Source: a virus
Length of the DNA: 28,056 bases
Virus record (IMG/VR): IMGVR_UViG_3300046642_000759
Location: 1-28,056 of that record
Reading direction: 5' to 3' (one strand)
Shown here one piece after another: positions 6,445 to 13,518 of the stretch. The translations under genes were made by a program, and so were the position numbers. Numbering within the stretch: the first letter of the stretch is position 1; every line of letters starts with the position of its first letter. The notes under the pieces are model-generated. The model saw nothing but the letters and a program-made list of their open reading frames with translations. It had not been told where the DNA came from and searched no databases.

Positions 6445-9400
6445 ATGATAGCGGTCAGGACGGGATACTCGTTTAAGCTCGCCGTCGGTCACGTTAAGTC
6501 GGTCGTCGATCGCCTCGTCGAGCTCGGCAAGACCGACGCCCCAATCGCCGACCGGGGCGGCACCTTCGGCTTCGTCTCGTGGACCAAGGCCTGCGCCACC
6601 GCTAACCTGCGCCCCGTCTACGGCGTAGAGCTGGCGGTCAGCGACAACTGGGGGACCAAGTCCCGCAAGGAAGCCTCGCCGGAGCAACAGCCGCGCTTCG
6701 ACTACTGGACCTTTCTGGCCAAGAGCGACCTCTCCGACCTCCACCAGCTGGTCAGGGCGGCGACTGGTAAGGCGGCCAAGGTCCCGGTACTCTCCTATGA
6801 CGAGGCGCTTGGAGCGCCGGGCGTGATCAAGGTCGCCAATGAGCAGGTCGATATCGACCTTGTCGACTTTGACATAGAGGACGTCTATATGGGCCTCACC
6901 CCCGCCACTCCGCTGGGCCTGGTCAGGGCTGCCGCGCGCAGGGGCGCCCTGTTCGTCGCAGGTAGTCGCAACGTCTACCCCTGCAGCGGAGACCTCGAGT
7001 TCTATAGAGTCATGCTGGGGAGGCACTCGGCATCGACCCAGACCTATCCGCAGCACATCCTCTCCGACGACGAGCTCGCTGCCGCACTCGCCCCTGCGGC
7101 ACTCGCCACAGATATCGCTAAAGCTATGGATCACTCCCGCGAGATAGTCTCCGGCTGTTGCGCCGTGCTCGAGAAGGGCGAGTTGCTCCACTTCAATGCC
7201 GAGAAGACCCTGCACCAGCTCTGCGAGGAGGGCGCGGCTCGGCTAGGCGTCGATCTATCCGTCCCGATGTATCGGGAAAGGATAGATCGAGAATTAGCCC
7301 TGATTGCCGAGAAGAAGTTCGACGACTACTTCCATATCATCTCCGACCTAGTGAACTGGGCCAAGCCCCGCATGGTCGTCGGACCGGCGCGGGGAAGCTC
7401 GTGCGGCAGCCTCGCCTGCTACCTGCTCGGTATCACTGCGATAGACCCCATTCCCCACGGCTTGATCTTTGAGAGGTTTATCGATATCACCCGCGCCGAC
7501 CTCCCCGATATCGACCTCGACTTCTCCAGACAGGACGAGGTGATGGCCTACGCGGAGCAGCGCTACGGCGAGAGGGTGGCCAGGCTGGCCAGCGTATCGA
7601 TCTTCCAGTCCCGCTCTGCCCTGGCCAGGGTAGGGGCCGCCCTGAAGATACCCTCCTGGCAGGTGGAGAAGGTGGCGGAGACTGCGTTCAAGCGGATGAT
7701 GGGCGACTCCCGCAAGAGTAGTACGATCTTAGATACGCTCACAGATACCGATCCTGGCAGGGTGATGCTCAAGGAGTTTCCCCAGGCAGTCATCGCCGGC
7801 AGGTTCGAGGGTCACCCCGACCACTCCTCGATCCACGCCGCGGGCCTCGTCGTTACAGATAAGCCGGTCTCTACCTACGTTGCCGTAGACCGGAGGAACG
7901 GCACTGCGATGTGCAACAAGTACGACGCAGAGTACCTCAACCTGCTCAAGATCGATGTCCTGGGTCTGACCCAGCTCTCGATCTTTGAGCGTACCCTCGA
8001 GCTGATCGGTGAGAGCCCCGTCTCCGGCTGGCTGGAGAAGATACCGCTCGACGATGCCAAGGCATTCGATCTACTCAATCGCCACAAGTACTGCGGCGTC
8101 TTCCAGTTTACCGGTGCCGCAATGCGCGGCCTGGCCAAGCAGATCACGTTCGAGTCGTTTGAAGACATCGTCGCCGCCACCGCCCTAGTCCGACCTGGCC
8201 CGCTCGCCTCCGGGGGGACCAGCCAGTGGGTGGAGAGAAGGGCGGGGCGCCAGGCAGTGACCTATCCACACCCACTGCTCGAAGAATTTTTGAGAGACAC
8301 CTACGGGATACCGGTCTATCAAGAACAAATCCTTCGGATCGGTAGAGAGCTTGGCGATCTCTCGTGGGCGGACGTGACCCAGCTACGCAAGGCCATGAGC
8401 AGGTCCCTTGGTAAAGAGTATTTCGATCAGTATGGGGACAAGTGGAAGGAGACCGCGATCAAGAAGGGGATGCCGCCTGAGGTGGCGACAGAGTTTTGGG
8501 TAGCGATGTGTCTTGACGCGAATACTAAAATTAGATTGGCGAAGAGGAGTAAGCCGCTAACTATTAAACAACTATATCGGAAGTATGAGAGTCATCAGAC
8601 GTATGAGATTAAGCGGAAGGGCTCAAGGCCTTCCCTGGTCAGCCTGTTCCCAGACGGGAGGGGTCATACGCAGAAGGCGCTCAAGTTCATCAAGTCTGGA
8701 AGAAAGGTCTGCTGGAAATATATGTTTGAAGACAAGAGCCACGTCATATGTACCCCAGATCATCGCTTCATAGTTAATGGAGGGTGGCAGAAGATAGGAG
8801 AGGCAAAGATTGGAGACGACTTCGCATTCATGGGAGAAGACTATGAGAAGCGAGGATCGCGAGCTCGGAACCATACTGGAGGTGGTAAGGGGAGTGGGAA
8901 GCGGGATACTCTAGGCCGCTACTCTGGTACGGGTCGCGTCTCCTTTGCTAAAGATTTCCGTAGAGAGATGACAGGCAAGCCCTGTGCTGACTGCGGTAAG
9001 ATTGCAACTCACATGGAGGTCCACCATAATGATTTCGTGGAAGGTAGAAAGAGACTGCGAGACGTAGCTTGGCTATGTCCTAGTTGTCATCGCACCAGGC
9101 ACTGGCAGTTTGGTAGAGGGGCAACCCCTCCGTGGGGGGTAGGCAAGGCTGTTACATCAAAGAGACTAGTTAAGAGACAAAAGATCGGATTGAGAGAAGT
9201 CTATGACATCTCAATGGAAAAACATTTTAACTTTACTCTTCAAAATGGGTTGATAACTCATAATTGTCAATACGGAGCTTGGTGCCTGAGCGGCGATACC
9301 GTATTAGTAGACCCTTATGGAAACCAGTCCCACAAGAAGCGGACCTTTACCCTGAGAGAACTCTACGAAAACGGGGGCTCATTCAATAGCCAGACCGGCA

Positions 9401-10560
9401 AGAAGCAGAACCTGCTGTGCCTCCAGGACGGGAGGATCAAGCCCCTCAGGTTGGTCGATGTCTACTATAGGGGCAGACAGAAGACCTGGCTGGTCAAGGT
9501 CGAGAGCGGAGAGAGCATTCGCGCCACCAAGGCCCACAGGTTTCTGGGCGTGGACGGCAAGTACTGGAGGCTCGATGACCTGCGACCAGGCGACGCGGTC
9601 ATCTCGATAGGATGGAGTGCAGGCAGGACCGCAGTAGCCTCCAAGATCGTCTCTATCTCCGATCCCAAGATCGAGGACACCTACGATGTAGCCATGCCAG
9701 AGCCCTATAATAACTTCGTTGCCAATAACTTCGTAGTCCACAACTCCTTCAATAAGAGTCACAGCGTCGCCTATGCCTATGTCTCGTATTGGTGCGCGTA
9801 CCTCAAGGCCCACTACCCTACGGAGTTCGCCGCCGCCACGCTCGATGCAGAGGAGAAGCCGGAGCGCCAGATCGAGCTGCTCCGCGAGCTAGCAGAGGAG
9901 GGCATCGGCTATATCCCGGTAGACCCGGAGAGGTCTACCGCCCGCTGGCAGGCCACCAGCGATGGCCGCCTGCTGGGTCCCTTGACCAACATCAAGAGCA
10001 TTGGCCCCGCCAAGATGCTGCTGATCCTCCAGGCCCGCAGGGGAGAGCGCAAGCTAACCGCCTCGCAGGCCAAGCTGCTCGAGAACCCAAAGACTGCAAT
10101 CGATAGCCTGTTTCCGATCAGGGACCGCGTCCGCACTCTCTATCCAAACGGGCTTGGAGACGCGAACATCGCCAGTCTGCCAACTCCGGTGATCGCGTGC
10201 CAGCCTGGTATCCAGGGCCCGCAGGTCATTGTGGTGGTGATCAACCGCCTGATCCCCAAGGACGAGAACGAGCCGGTCAAGGTCGCCCGCAGGGGCGGGG
10301 TCCTCCTCGATGGTCCGATCCAGGCACTCAACATGTTCGTCAGGGATGACGGAGATGAGATGTTTGCCAAGATCGGTCGCTTCAAATTCAATGAGTTGGG
10401 CAAGCCCGTCCAGGAGGAGGGCAAGCCGGGCAAGGTGATCTACGCCTTAAAGGGGGTAGTCCCTCCGTCGTTCAGAATGCTCGATGTCCGGCAGGTCAGG
10501 AAGCTCGGATATATGGAGGAAGGCTATGATGACAATAGACCAAGCGGCGATCCTGATTAG
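6445..10560 (+). CDS. dnaE: DnaE-type DNA polymerase III alpha subunit with two inteins
   Basis: 1371 codons; about 965 residues remain after removing two inteins. ATG at 6445 has CAGGAGTGAATA upstream. The N-terminal PHP-like domain (RTGYSF, PIADRGGTFGF, PVYGVEL) lacks the usual HxH metal ligands, so it is probably inactive. The palm has VVGPARGSSCGSLACYLLG, PDIDLDF (D355, D357) and KIDVLGL (D504), the three catalytic aspartates of C-family polymerases. Fingers and thumb follow (LVRPGPLASGG, YGIPVYQEQIL, FNKSHSVAYA). The C-terminal part is shorter than cellular DnaE (about 1160 residues) and has no visible clamp-binding motif. Intein 1 is at residues 689-940 and intein 2 at 947-1100, with CQYGAW between them. 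It would replicate phage DNA with the exonuclease at 5557. Confidence 0.9.
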   Translation: MIAVRTGYSFKLAVGHVKSVVDRLVELGKTDAPIADRGGTFGFVSWTKACATANLRPVYGVELAVSDNWGTKSRKEASPEQQPRFDYWTFLAKSDLSDLHQLVRAATGKAAKVPVLSYDEALGAPGVIKVANEQVDIDLVDFDIEDVYMGLTPATPLGLVRAAARRGALFVAGSRNVYPCSGDLEFYRVMLGRHSASTQTYPQHILSDDELAAALAPAALATDIAKAMDHSREIVSGCCAVLEKGELLHFNAEKTLHQLCEEGAARLGVDLSVPMYRERIDRELALIAEKKFDDYFHIISDLVNWAKPRMVVGPARGSSCGSLACYLLGITAIDPIPHGLIFERFIDITRADLPDIDLDFSRQDEVMAYAEQRYGERVARLASVSIFQSRSALARVGAALKIPSWQVEKVAETAFKRMMGDSRKSSTILDTLTDTDPGRVMLKEFPQAVIAGRFEGHPDHSSIHAAGLVVTDKPVSTYVAVDRRNGTAMCNKYDAEYLNLLKIDVLGLTQLSIFERTLELIGESPVSGWLEKIPLDDAKAFDLLNRHKYCGVFQFTGAAMRGLAKQITFESFEDIVAATALVRPGPLASGGTSQWVERRAGRQAVTYPHPLLEEFLRDTYGIPVYQEQILRIGRELGDLSWADVTQLRKAMSRSLGKEYFDQYGDKWKETAIKKGMPPEVATEFWVAMCLDANTKIRLAKRSKPLTIKQLYRKYESHQTYEIKRKGSRPSLVSLFPDGRGHTQKALKFIKSGRKVCWKYMFEDKSHVICTPDHRFIVNGGWQKIGEAKIGDDFAFMGEDYEKRGSRARNHTGGGKGSGKRDTLGRYSGTGRVSFAKDFRREMTGKPCADCGKIATHMEVHHNDFVEGRKRLRDVAWLCPSCHRTRHWQFGRGATPPWGVGKAVTSKRLVKRQKIGLREVYDISMEKHFNFTLQNGLITHNCQYGAWCLSGDTVLVDPYGNQSHKKRTFTLRELYENGGSFNSQTGKKQNLLCLQDGRIKPLRLVDVYYRGRQKTWLVKVESGESIRATKAHRFLGVDGKYWRLDDLRPGDAVISIGWSAGRTAVASKIVSISDPKIEDTYDVAMPEPYNNFVANNFVVHNSFNKSHSVAYAYVSYWCAYLKAHYPTEFAAATLDAEEKPERQIELLRELAEEGIGYIPVDPERSTARWQATSDGRLLGPLTNIKSIGPAKMLLILQARRGERKLTASQAKLLENPKTAIDSLFPIRDRVRTLYPNGLGDANIASLPTPVIACQPGIQGPQVIVVVINRLIPKDENEPVKVARRGGVLLDGPIQALNMFVRDDGDEMFAKIGRFKFNELGKPVQEEGKPGKVIYALKGVVPPSFRMLDVRQVRKLGYMEEGYDDNRPSGDPD
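8509..9264 (+). other. intein 1 in DnaE (HNH homing endonuclease type)
   Basis: 252 residues. Block A is CLDANTKIRLAK after WVAM; block B is ICTPDHRFIVNGG; block F/G is REVYDISMEKHFNFTLQ to GLITHN, followed by Cys+1. An HNH nuclease is embedded: CADCG, then MEVHHND and LCPSCHRTRH, with the paired cysteines of a zinc site. Cys1, block B T and H, penultimate His, terminal Asn and Cys+1 are all present, so splicing should work. The DNA is clearly richer in A+T than the polymerase around it (AATACTAAAATTAGATTGGC), a sign of recent arrival. The homing domain could still be active. Confidence 0.88.
9283..9744 (+). other. intein 2 in DnaE (mini-intein)
   Basis: 154 residues. Block A is CLSGDTVLV, block B is RATKAHRFLGVDG, block F is DTYDVAMPEPYNNF and block G is VVHN followed by Ser+1 (SFNKSHS). 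No endonuclease domain is present, and the length equals that of a minimal splicing domain. The insertion point, just before FNKSHS, is the one used by the split DnaE inteins of cyanobacteria, but here the +1 residue is Ser rather than Cys. Base composition matches the host gene, so it may be an older resident. All splice residues are intact. Confidence 0.88.
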
Positions 10561-10705
10561 GGAGACTAGCGGCCAGCTCGGAGAGGCGCTGCCGCAAGAC
10601 GTCTGCGTGGCGATCGCCACCAGGCTGCTCTCTCCGCCTCAGCAGCTACGGTTGCTGAGTCCTGGGGACGTCGCTCGCTACCACAGGGAGAGGTACGAAG
10701 AGTGA
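10526..10705 (+). CDS. hypothetical small protein overlapping the polymerase end
   Basis: 59 residues; ATG at 10526 (or 10529) with GGAGGA 5-8 bases upstream, inside the last 35 bases of the polymerase gene. MMTIDQAAILIRETSGQLGE, LPQDVCVAIATRLLSPPQQL and DVARYHRERYEE are seen. It is soluble and helical with no known motif. The next gene begins in its GTGA stop overlap, so the polymerase, this gene and the nuclease form one coupled unit. Confidence 0.6.
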   Translation: MMTIDQAAILIRETSGQLGEALPQDVCVAIATRLLSPPQQLRLLSPGDVARYHRERYEE

Positions 10706-11094
10706 GCGACGGAGATCTGAGGAAGATATTTCGCAACCACCTGCCTATGGTGGCCTGGAGTACGATAGAGACTGGCGCGGTCGAGCCCGGCGTCGCCGAT
10801 CTCAACGGCCTGCTTAACGGTGTTGAGTTCTGGGTAGAGAACAAGCGCACGCTTGCCTATGCCGTAGAGGTCAAGCCGAGCCAGGTCGCCTGGCACCGGC
10901 TGCGGTGGGCCAAGAGGGGGAGGACCTTCTTTGCGGTACGCCGCTGCGGCAGCGAGCTCTGGCTAATCGAGGGCCGCCACGCGCTCCAGCTCAAGGACTA
11001 CGGTCTGCGGGACTGCCCCACCCTCCTGGTGGCCGACGGAGGTCCGGCCCGCTGGCCATGGGCCAGGGTTCTAGACCTCCTAGTGGGGCACTAG
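10702..11094 (+). CDS. PD-(D/E)XK nuclease, VRR-NUC/resolvase-like
   Basis: 130 residues from GTG 10702. The nuclease core is GVADLN (D33), FWVENK (E46, K48) and the following VKPSQVAWHRLRWAKRGRTF, where Q61 and W64 match the conserved Q-x-x-W helix of phage VRR-NUC-like endonucleases. E22/E23 may supply the leading acidic residue. The family acts on branched or structured DNA in recombination and replication fork processing; here it follows the polymerase, which fits. The C-terminal half (ELWLIEGRHALQLKDYG, PARWPWARVLDLL) is less conserved. A terminator follows. Confidence 0.7.
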   Translation: MSDGDLRKIFRNHLPMVAWSTIETGAVEPGVADLNGLLNGVEFWVENKRTLAYAVEVKPSQVAWHRLRWAKRGRTFFAVRRCGSELWLIEGRHALQLKDYGLRDCPTLLVADGGPARWPWARVLDLLVGH

Positions 11095-11137
11095 GAGGGC
11101 CCATGTGCAGCGGTTAGACCGTGGGGTACCCCCTCCA

Positions 11138-11165
11138 GGAGGGCCTACCAGCGGCCTTTTCTATC
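11138..11165 (+). terminator. intrinsic terminator after the replication genes
   Basis: GGAGGGCC, loop TACCAGC, GGCCTTTT, then CTATC. The stem has four GC pairs plus G-U and A-U pairs to the U-tract. It lies 44 bases after the nuclease stop and closes the long transcription unit. Confidence 0.55.
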
Positions 11166-11211
11166 GTATTGGAGGCCTAGAAAATTGAGTAAAATCAAGC
11201 CCCCTAGGCCC

Positions 11212-11240
11212 TTTACATTTCTTCCTTCTTTCTTTATATA
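11212..11240 (+). promoter_or_regulatory. sigma70-like promoter
   Basis: TTTACA (11212-11217), a 17-base spacer made of pyrimidines, then TATATA (11235-11240). Spacing is optimal and both boxes are near the consensus TTGACA/TATAAT. It lies downstream of the terminator and upstream of the operon beginning at 11799, giving a long leader of about 550 bases. Confidence 0.5.
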
Positions 11241-11494
11241 TAGGAGGCCTTCTAGGGCATGCGGGGAGCTTCCACCCTCCCTCCCCCTAGGAAGTGGTTC
11301 GACAAAGTGGTCGGCCCCTGAGGACCTCTCGAGTGCCCTAGCGGCCTTGACCCTCCCCCGGTTGGGGCGGGACTGTAGAGAGGGAGCACGGGGAACCTCC
11401 TTAGGACCTCTCCCCCACTAGAGCGATAAGCTGCACGAGGGGAGAGGGCCTGGTTTAGGGCGAACCTCCTGCCGGCATCTACGAAAAGCCGAAG

Positions 11495-11555
11495 GGAAAA
11501 TTTAGGAGGGTCTAGGCCCCTGCGGCCTCCTCTCTATTCTCCTCCTAAATTTTCC
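11495..11555. repeat. 15-bp perfect inverted repeat
   Basis: GGAAAATTTAGGAGG (11495-11509) and CCTCCTAAATTTTCC (11541-11555) are perfect complements with a 31-base loop containing TCTAGGCCCC and GCGGCC. On RNA it would be a strong hairpin; on DNA it could be a protein site or cruciform. It is not followed by a T-run, so a terminator is unlikely. Confidence 0.85.
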
Positions 11556-11716
11556 AGAGCGAATGACCCTCCCTAAAAATTGTTCTTCTCCTCTCGCAAA
11601 AGCGGAGGAGCAGTGCCGTCGGCAAACGACGGAGCGCAAGCGCAAGCAGAAAATGCGACAAGAGCGGGGAGGTTGGATCGACTGCGACGGGCCGCCCGCC
11701 ACCGCGCGGCCCAGAA

Positions 11717-11778
11717 AGTGAAATGCGGCCTCGGCCGCATCGAGGCGGGATGACCTCCGCCTCCTGAAGATCAGGTCC
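11717..11778 (+). promoter_or_regulatory. structured RNA leader, copy 1 (hairpin plus possible pseudoknot)
   Basis: In order: AGTGAAAT; a hairpin ATGCGGCC/GGCCGCAT; a second stem GAGGCGG (11742-11748) closing loop GATGACCT with CCGCCTC (11757-11763); then CCTGAAGATCAGGTC. The loop GACCT (11752-11756) can pair with AGGTC (11773-11777), an H-type pseudoknot, while CCTGA/TCAGG offers a competing hairpin. The gene at 11799 starts 21 bases after the element. The same layout with different stem bases recurs at 12074. Class unknown to me. Confidence 0.55.
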
Positions 11779-11798
11779 AACACAAAGGAAAGACCAAG

Positions 11799-12068
11799 AT
11801 GACCACCGCAACCACTCTCGACCTCCTCGCCCGCCCGAACACCTACAAGCACTTTGTTGCAGCGGCCCTGCTCAAGAGCAAGGGTAAGACACTCACCTTC
11901 GACCAGCTCTCCAAGGCGGCCTACGGCGAGGTTAAGGACGAGTACAAGGCCCCGATTGCTATGATCCTGGTTGGGATCAAGGTCGCGATCAAGGCGAACA
12001 AGCTCCCGCTCCAAGTCGTGCGAGAGAAGGGCACCGTGAAGATCGCACCCAAGGGTCGCAGTCGATAA
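11799..12068 (+). CDS. winged-helix-like small protein, paralogue of the 21024 C-terminus
   Basis: 89 residues; ATG at 11799 with CAAAGGAAAGACCAAG upstream. TFDQLSKAAYGEVKDEYKAP, then IAMILVGIKVAIKANKLPLQ and VVREKGTVKIAPKGRSR align with the last 80 residues of the protein at 21024 (LDLIKAVYGK, LKMVLQGLQVAIDSDKLPYT). The helix-helix-strand-wing order suggests a winged-helix DNA-binding fold. It is the first gene of its operon and carries the structured leader, so it could be autoregulated (inference). Confidence 0.65.
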   Translation: MTTATTLDLLARPNTYKHFVAAALLKSKGKTLTFDQLSKAAYGEVKDEYKAPIAMILVGIKVAIKANKLPLQVVREKGTVKIAPKGRSR

Positions 12069-12073
12069 GGCCT

Positions 12074-12138
12074 AGTGAAATTCGGAGGAGACCCTCCGAG
12101 TTGTGCAGGGATGACCTCCTGCGCCTGACGATCAGGTC
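12074..12138 (+). promoter_or_regulatory. structured RNA leader, copy 2 (hairpin plus possible pseudoknot)
   Basis: AGTGAAAT; hairpin CGGAGG/CCTCCG (12083-12098); stem GCAGG (12105-12109) closing the identical loop GATGACCT with CCTGC (12118-12122); then CCTGACGATCAGGTC. Loop GACCT (12113-12117) can pair with AGGTC (12134-12138). The stem bases differ from copy 1 but stay paired, while loop and 3' partner are unchanged. It lies 31 bases ahead of the gene at 12169. Confidence 0.55.
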
Positions 12139-12168
12139 TCTCCACCCATAAGCAAGAAAGCGAAAGCG

Positions 12169-12669
12169 ATGCCTACCGACAACGTGTGGACCCGCCACCT
12201 CCACAAGCCCAAGACGGCGAGCAAGATCAAGAGGACCGCTACCTCCCCGCTCTATCAGTCCCTCCGCAGTGAGAGCTACAGGCTGGGCGAGCGCAATGAC
12301 TGCTCCGTCGTTGCAGTCGCCGCAGTCTGCGGGGTCTCCTATGCGGATGCCCACGCGGCCCTGGCCAAGAGAGGGCGCAAGCACAAGCGCGGCGTCTATA
12401 ACTCAATCATCATCGATGCGGTCTTAGGCTTCTCTAAGACCCTAGAGCGGATCGACCCCAAGTCGATCATCAGCAGCTACCCCGGCATCCATAAGACACT
12501 CCAGAACGTAACCACCCATCACCCCCGCCGCTTCCCCGGCTCGTTCAATCCGTCCAAGTGCTACCTCTTGTTCATCAAAGGCCACGTGCTCGCAGTCATG
12601 GGCGGCGAGGTCAACGACTGGACGATCAACAAGGCCAAGCGTGTGATCGCCATCTACGAAGTTAAGTGA
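12169..12669 (+). CDS. papain-fold-like cysteine protease candidate
   Basis: 166 residues; ATG at 12169 with AAGCAAGAAAGCGAAAGC upstream. NDCSVVAVAAVCGVSYADAH begins with a catalytic-type cysteine (C45) at the N-terminus of a helix, KGHVLAVMGG gives H139, and VNDW gives D150, the order Cys-His-Asp of papain-like and C39-like folds. The N-terminus is basic (HLHKPKTASKIKRT). There is no signal peptide, so it would act in the cytoplasm, perhaps on host proteins; peptidase activity is not proven, and amidase or transglutaminase-type functions share the fold. The structured leader precedes it. Confidence 0.5.
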   Translation: MPTDNVWTRHLHKPKTASKIKRTATSPLYQSLRSESYRLGERNDCSVVAVAAVCGVSYADAHAALAKRGRKHKRGVYNSIIIDAVLGFSKTLERIDPKSIISSYPGIHKTLQNVTTHHPRRFPGSFNPSKCYLLFIKGHVLAVMGGEVNDWTINKAKRVIAIYEVK

Positions 12670-12678
12670 AATAACCCC

Positions 12679-12695
12679 AAGCAAGAAAGGAAGAC
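12679..12695 (+). promoter_or_regulatory. repeated leader AAGCAAGAAAGGAAGAC
   Basis: A 17-base purine-rich sequence 7 bases before the ATG at 12702. Exact or near copies stand before other genes: 12150-12166, 13198-13213 (partial), 13594-13610 (exact), 14169-14184, 17158-17171 and 27727-27744; a shorter form is at 11784. It contains the ribosome-binding site and an A-rich enhancer-like part. The shared upstream half (AAGCAAG) exceeds what a ribosome-binding site needs. Confidence 0.7.
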
Positions 12696-12701
12696 CCCAC
12701 C

Positions 12702-13199
12702 ATGAGTGACGCTTTCTCCAACTTCGCCGTTGACACCGACTTCGATGCTCCTCCGCAGGCTGAGCCGTCGATGCGCGGCCGGCTCTCTAACGCAATCGAT
12801 GCCTCGCGCTACATTCTCGCGGGCAAGAGCACCGTCACCCTAGTCTCCAAGAAGACCGGGGCGCGGTTTACCTACCGTATATCGGTCAGCGATGACGGGG
12901 CCTGCCACTTCGTCGCGCTGCTGTCTGGCCCGAACAACGGGGCCGACTACAAGTACCTGGGCAGGATATCCCGCGGCATCTTCTGGCTTGGCCGCAAGGT
13001 CCCCCGCGCCGACGATATCTCCCGCGACGCCCCGTCTGCCCGCGCCTTCGAGTGGACCTGGAAGAGGCTGGCCCGGCAGGTCCTGCCGGACGACCTGGAG
13101 GTCTGGCACGAGGGGTCCTGCGGTCGCTGCGGCCGCAGGCTGACCGTCCCGTCGTCCGTAGAGCGGGGCTTCGGTCCCGAGTGCGCCACTAAGATTTAA
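12702..13199 (+). CDS. DUF6011-like zinc-binding phage protein
   Basis: 165 residues; ATG at 12702. The C-terminal block HEGSCGRCGRRLTVP, then GFGPECA provides H136, C140, C143 and C161 as likely zinc ligands and matches the DUF6011 pattern. The middle (GARFTYRISV, YKYLGRISRGIFWLG, FEWTWKRLARQ) also fits the long form of these phage proteins. The function of the family is unknown. It is common in phages and plasmids that infect Actinobacteria and Proteobacteria (from memory). Confidence 0.75.
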   Translation: MSDAFSNFAVDTDFDAPPQAEPSMRGRLSNAIDASRYILAGKSTVTLVSKKTGARFTYRISVSDDGACHFVALLSGPNNGADYKYLGRISRGIFWLGRKVPRADDISRDAPSARAFEWTWKRLARQVLPDDLEVWHEGSCGRCGRRLTVPSSVERGFGPECATKI

Positions 13200-13218
13200 A
13201 GAAAGGAAGACCCTACCC

Positions 13219-13518
13219 ATGAGCTATGTTATGATCAACCGCGCGCCCGACGGCACGCACACCAGAGCCTTCACGAGTGAGGCAGCCGCCCTGGCCGCCC
13301 TGGCAGAGATGCTTGGCCGCAGTACAGACGACTGCGGCCTGCCCCTATGCCCCGGCCGCTCCTACTATAGCGACTGGGGCAACGTCATCACGGTAGAGCA
13401 GAGAGGCCCGGGCCACACTGCCGCCATCGAGACCAGGCTGCGCGAGGCCTTCGACGCCAGAGAGTGCGGCACTGCAACCAAGCGGCAGATCGCCCTGCTC
13501 GAGAAGTATGGGACCTGA
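13219..13518 (+). CDS. hypothetical protein, possibly frameshifted at its end
   Basis: 99 residues; ATG at 13219 with GAAAGGAAGACCCTACCC upstream. INRAPDGTHTRAFTSEAAAL, CPGRSYYSDWGNVITVEQRG and ATKRQIALLEKYGT are visible. No known motif. The stop at 13516-13518 is directly followed, in the frame one base back, by a protein-like segment without a start (see 13509-13613), so the native protein may be about 32 residues longer. Confidence 0.6.
   Translation: MSYVMINRAPDGTHTRAFTSEAAALAALAEMLGRSTDDCGLPLCPGRSYYSDWGNVITVEQRGPGHTAAIETRLREAFDARECGTATKRQIALLEKYGT

Larger units (their letters stand above)
11095..11798. other. 704-bp non-coding regulatory region
   Basis: No convincing gene on either strand. 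It holds the terminator at 11138, a pyrimidine-rich tract followed by TATATATA (11218-11241), two GGAGGCCT motifs with partly inverted flanks (11171 and 11242), a palindromic GGGGTACCCC, the 15-bp inverted repeat at 11495-11555, the palindrome ATGCGGCC/GGCCGCAT and the structured leader at 11717. Its G-run and C-run patches and the AT-rich track differ from the coding sequence. A promoter region for the next operon is most likely; an origin of replication is possible. Confidence 0.6.

Noticed and set aside
6286-7215. Long open frame on the - strand (309 codons)
   Set aside because: It lies wholly opposite the polymerase PHP/palm region, which has clear homology; GC-rich coding strands create long opposite frames.
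11185-11421. Possible gene in the large intergenic region (TTG start, 78 codons)
   Set aside because: Low-complexity proline/serine composition, no ribosome-binding site and the promoter lies inside it.
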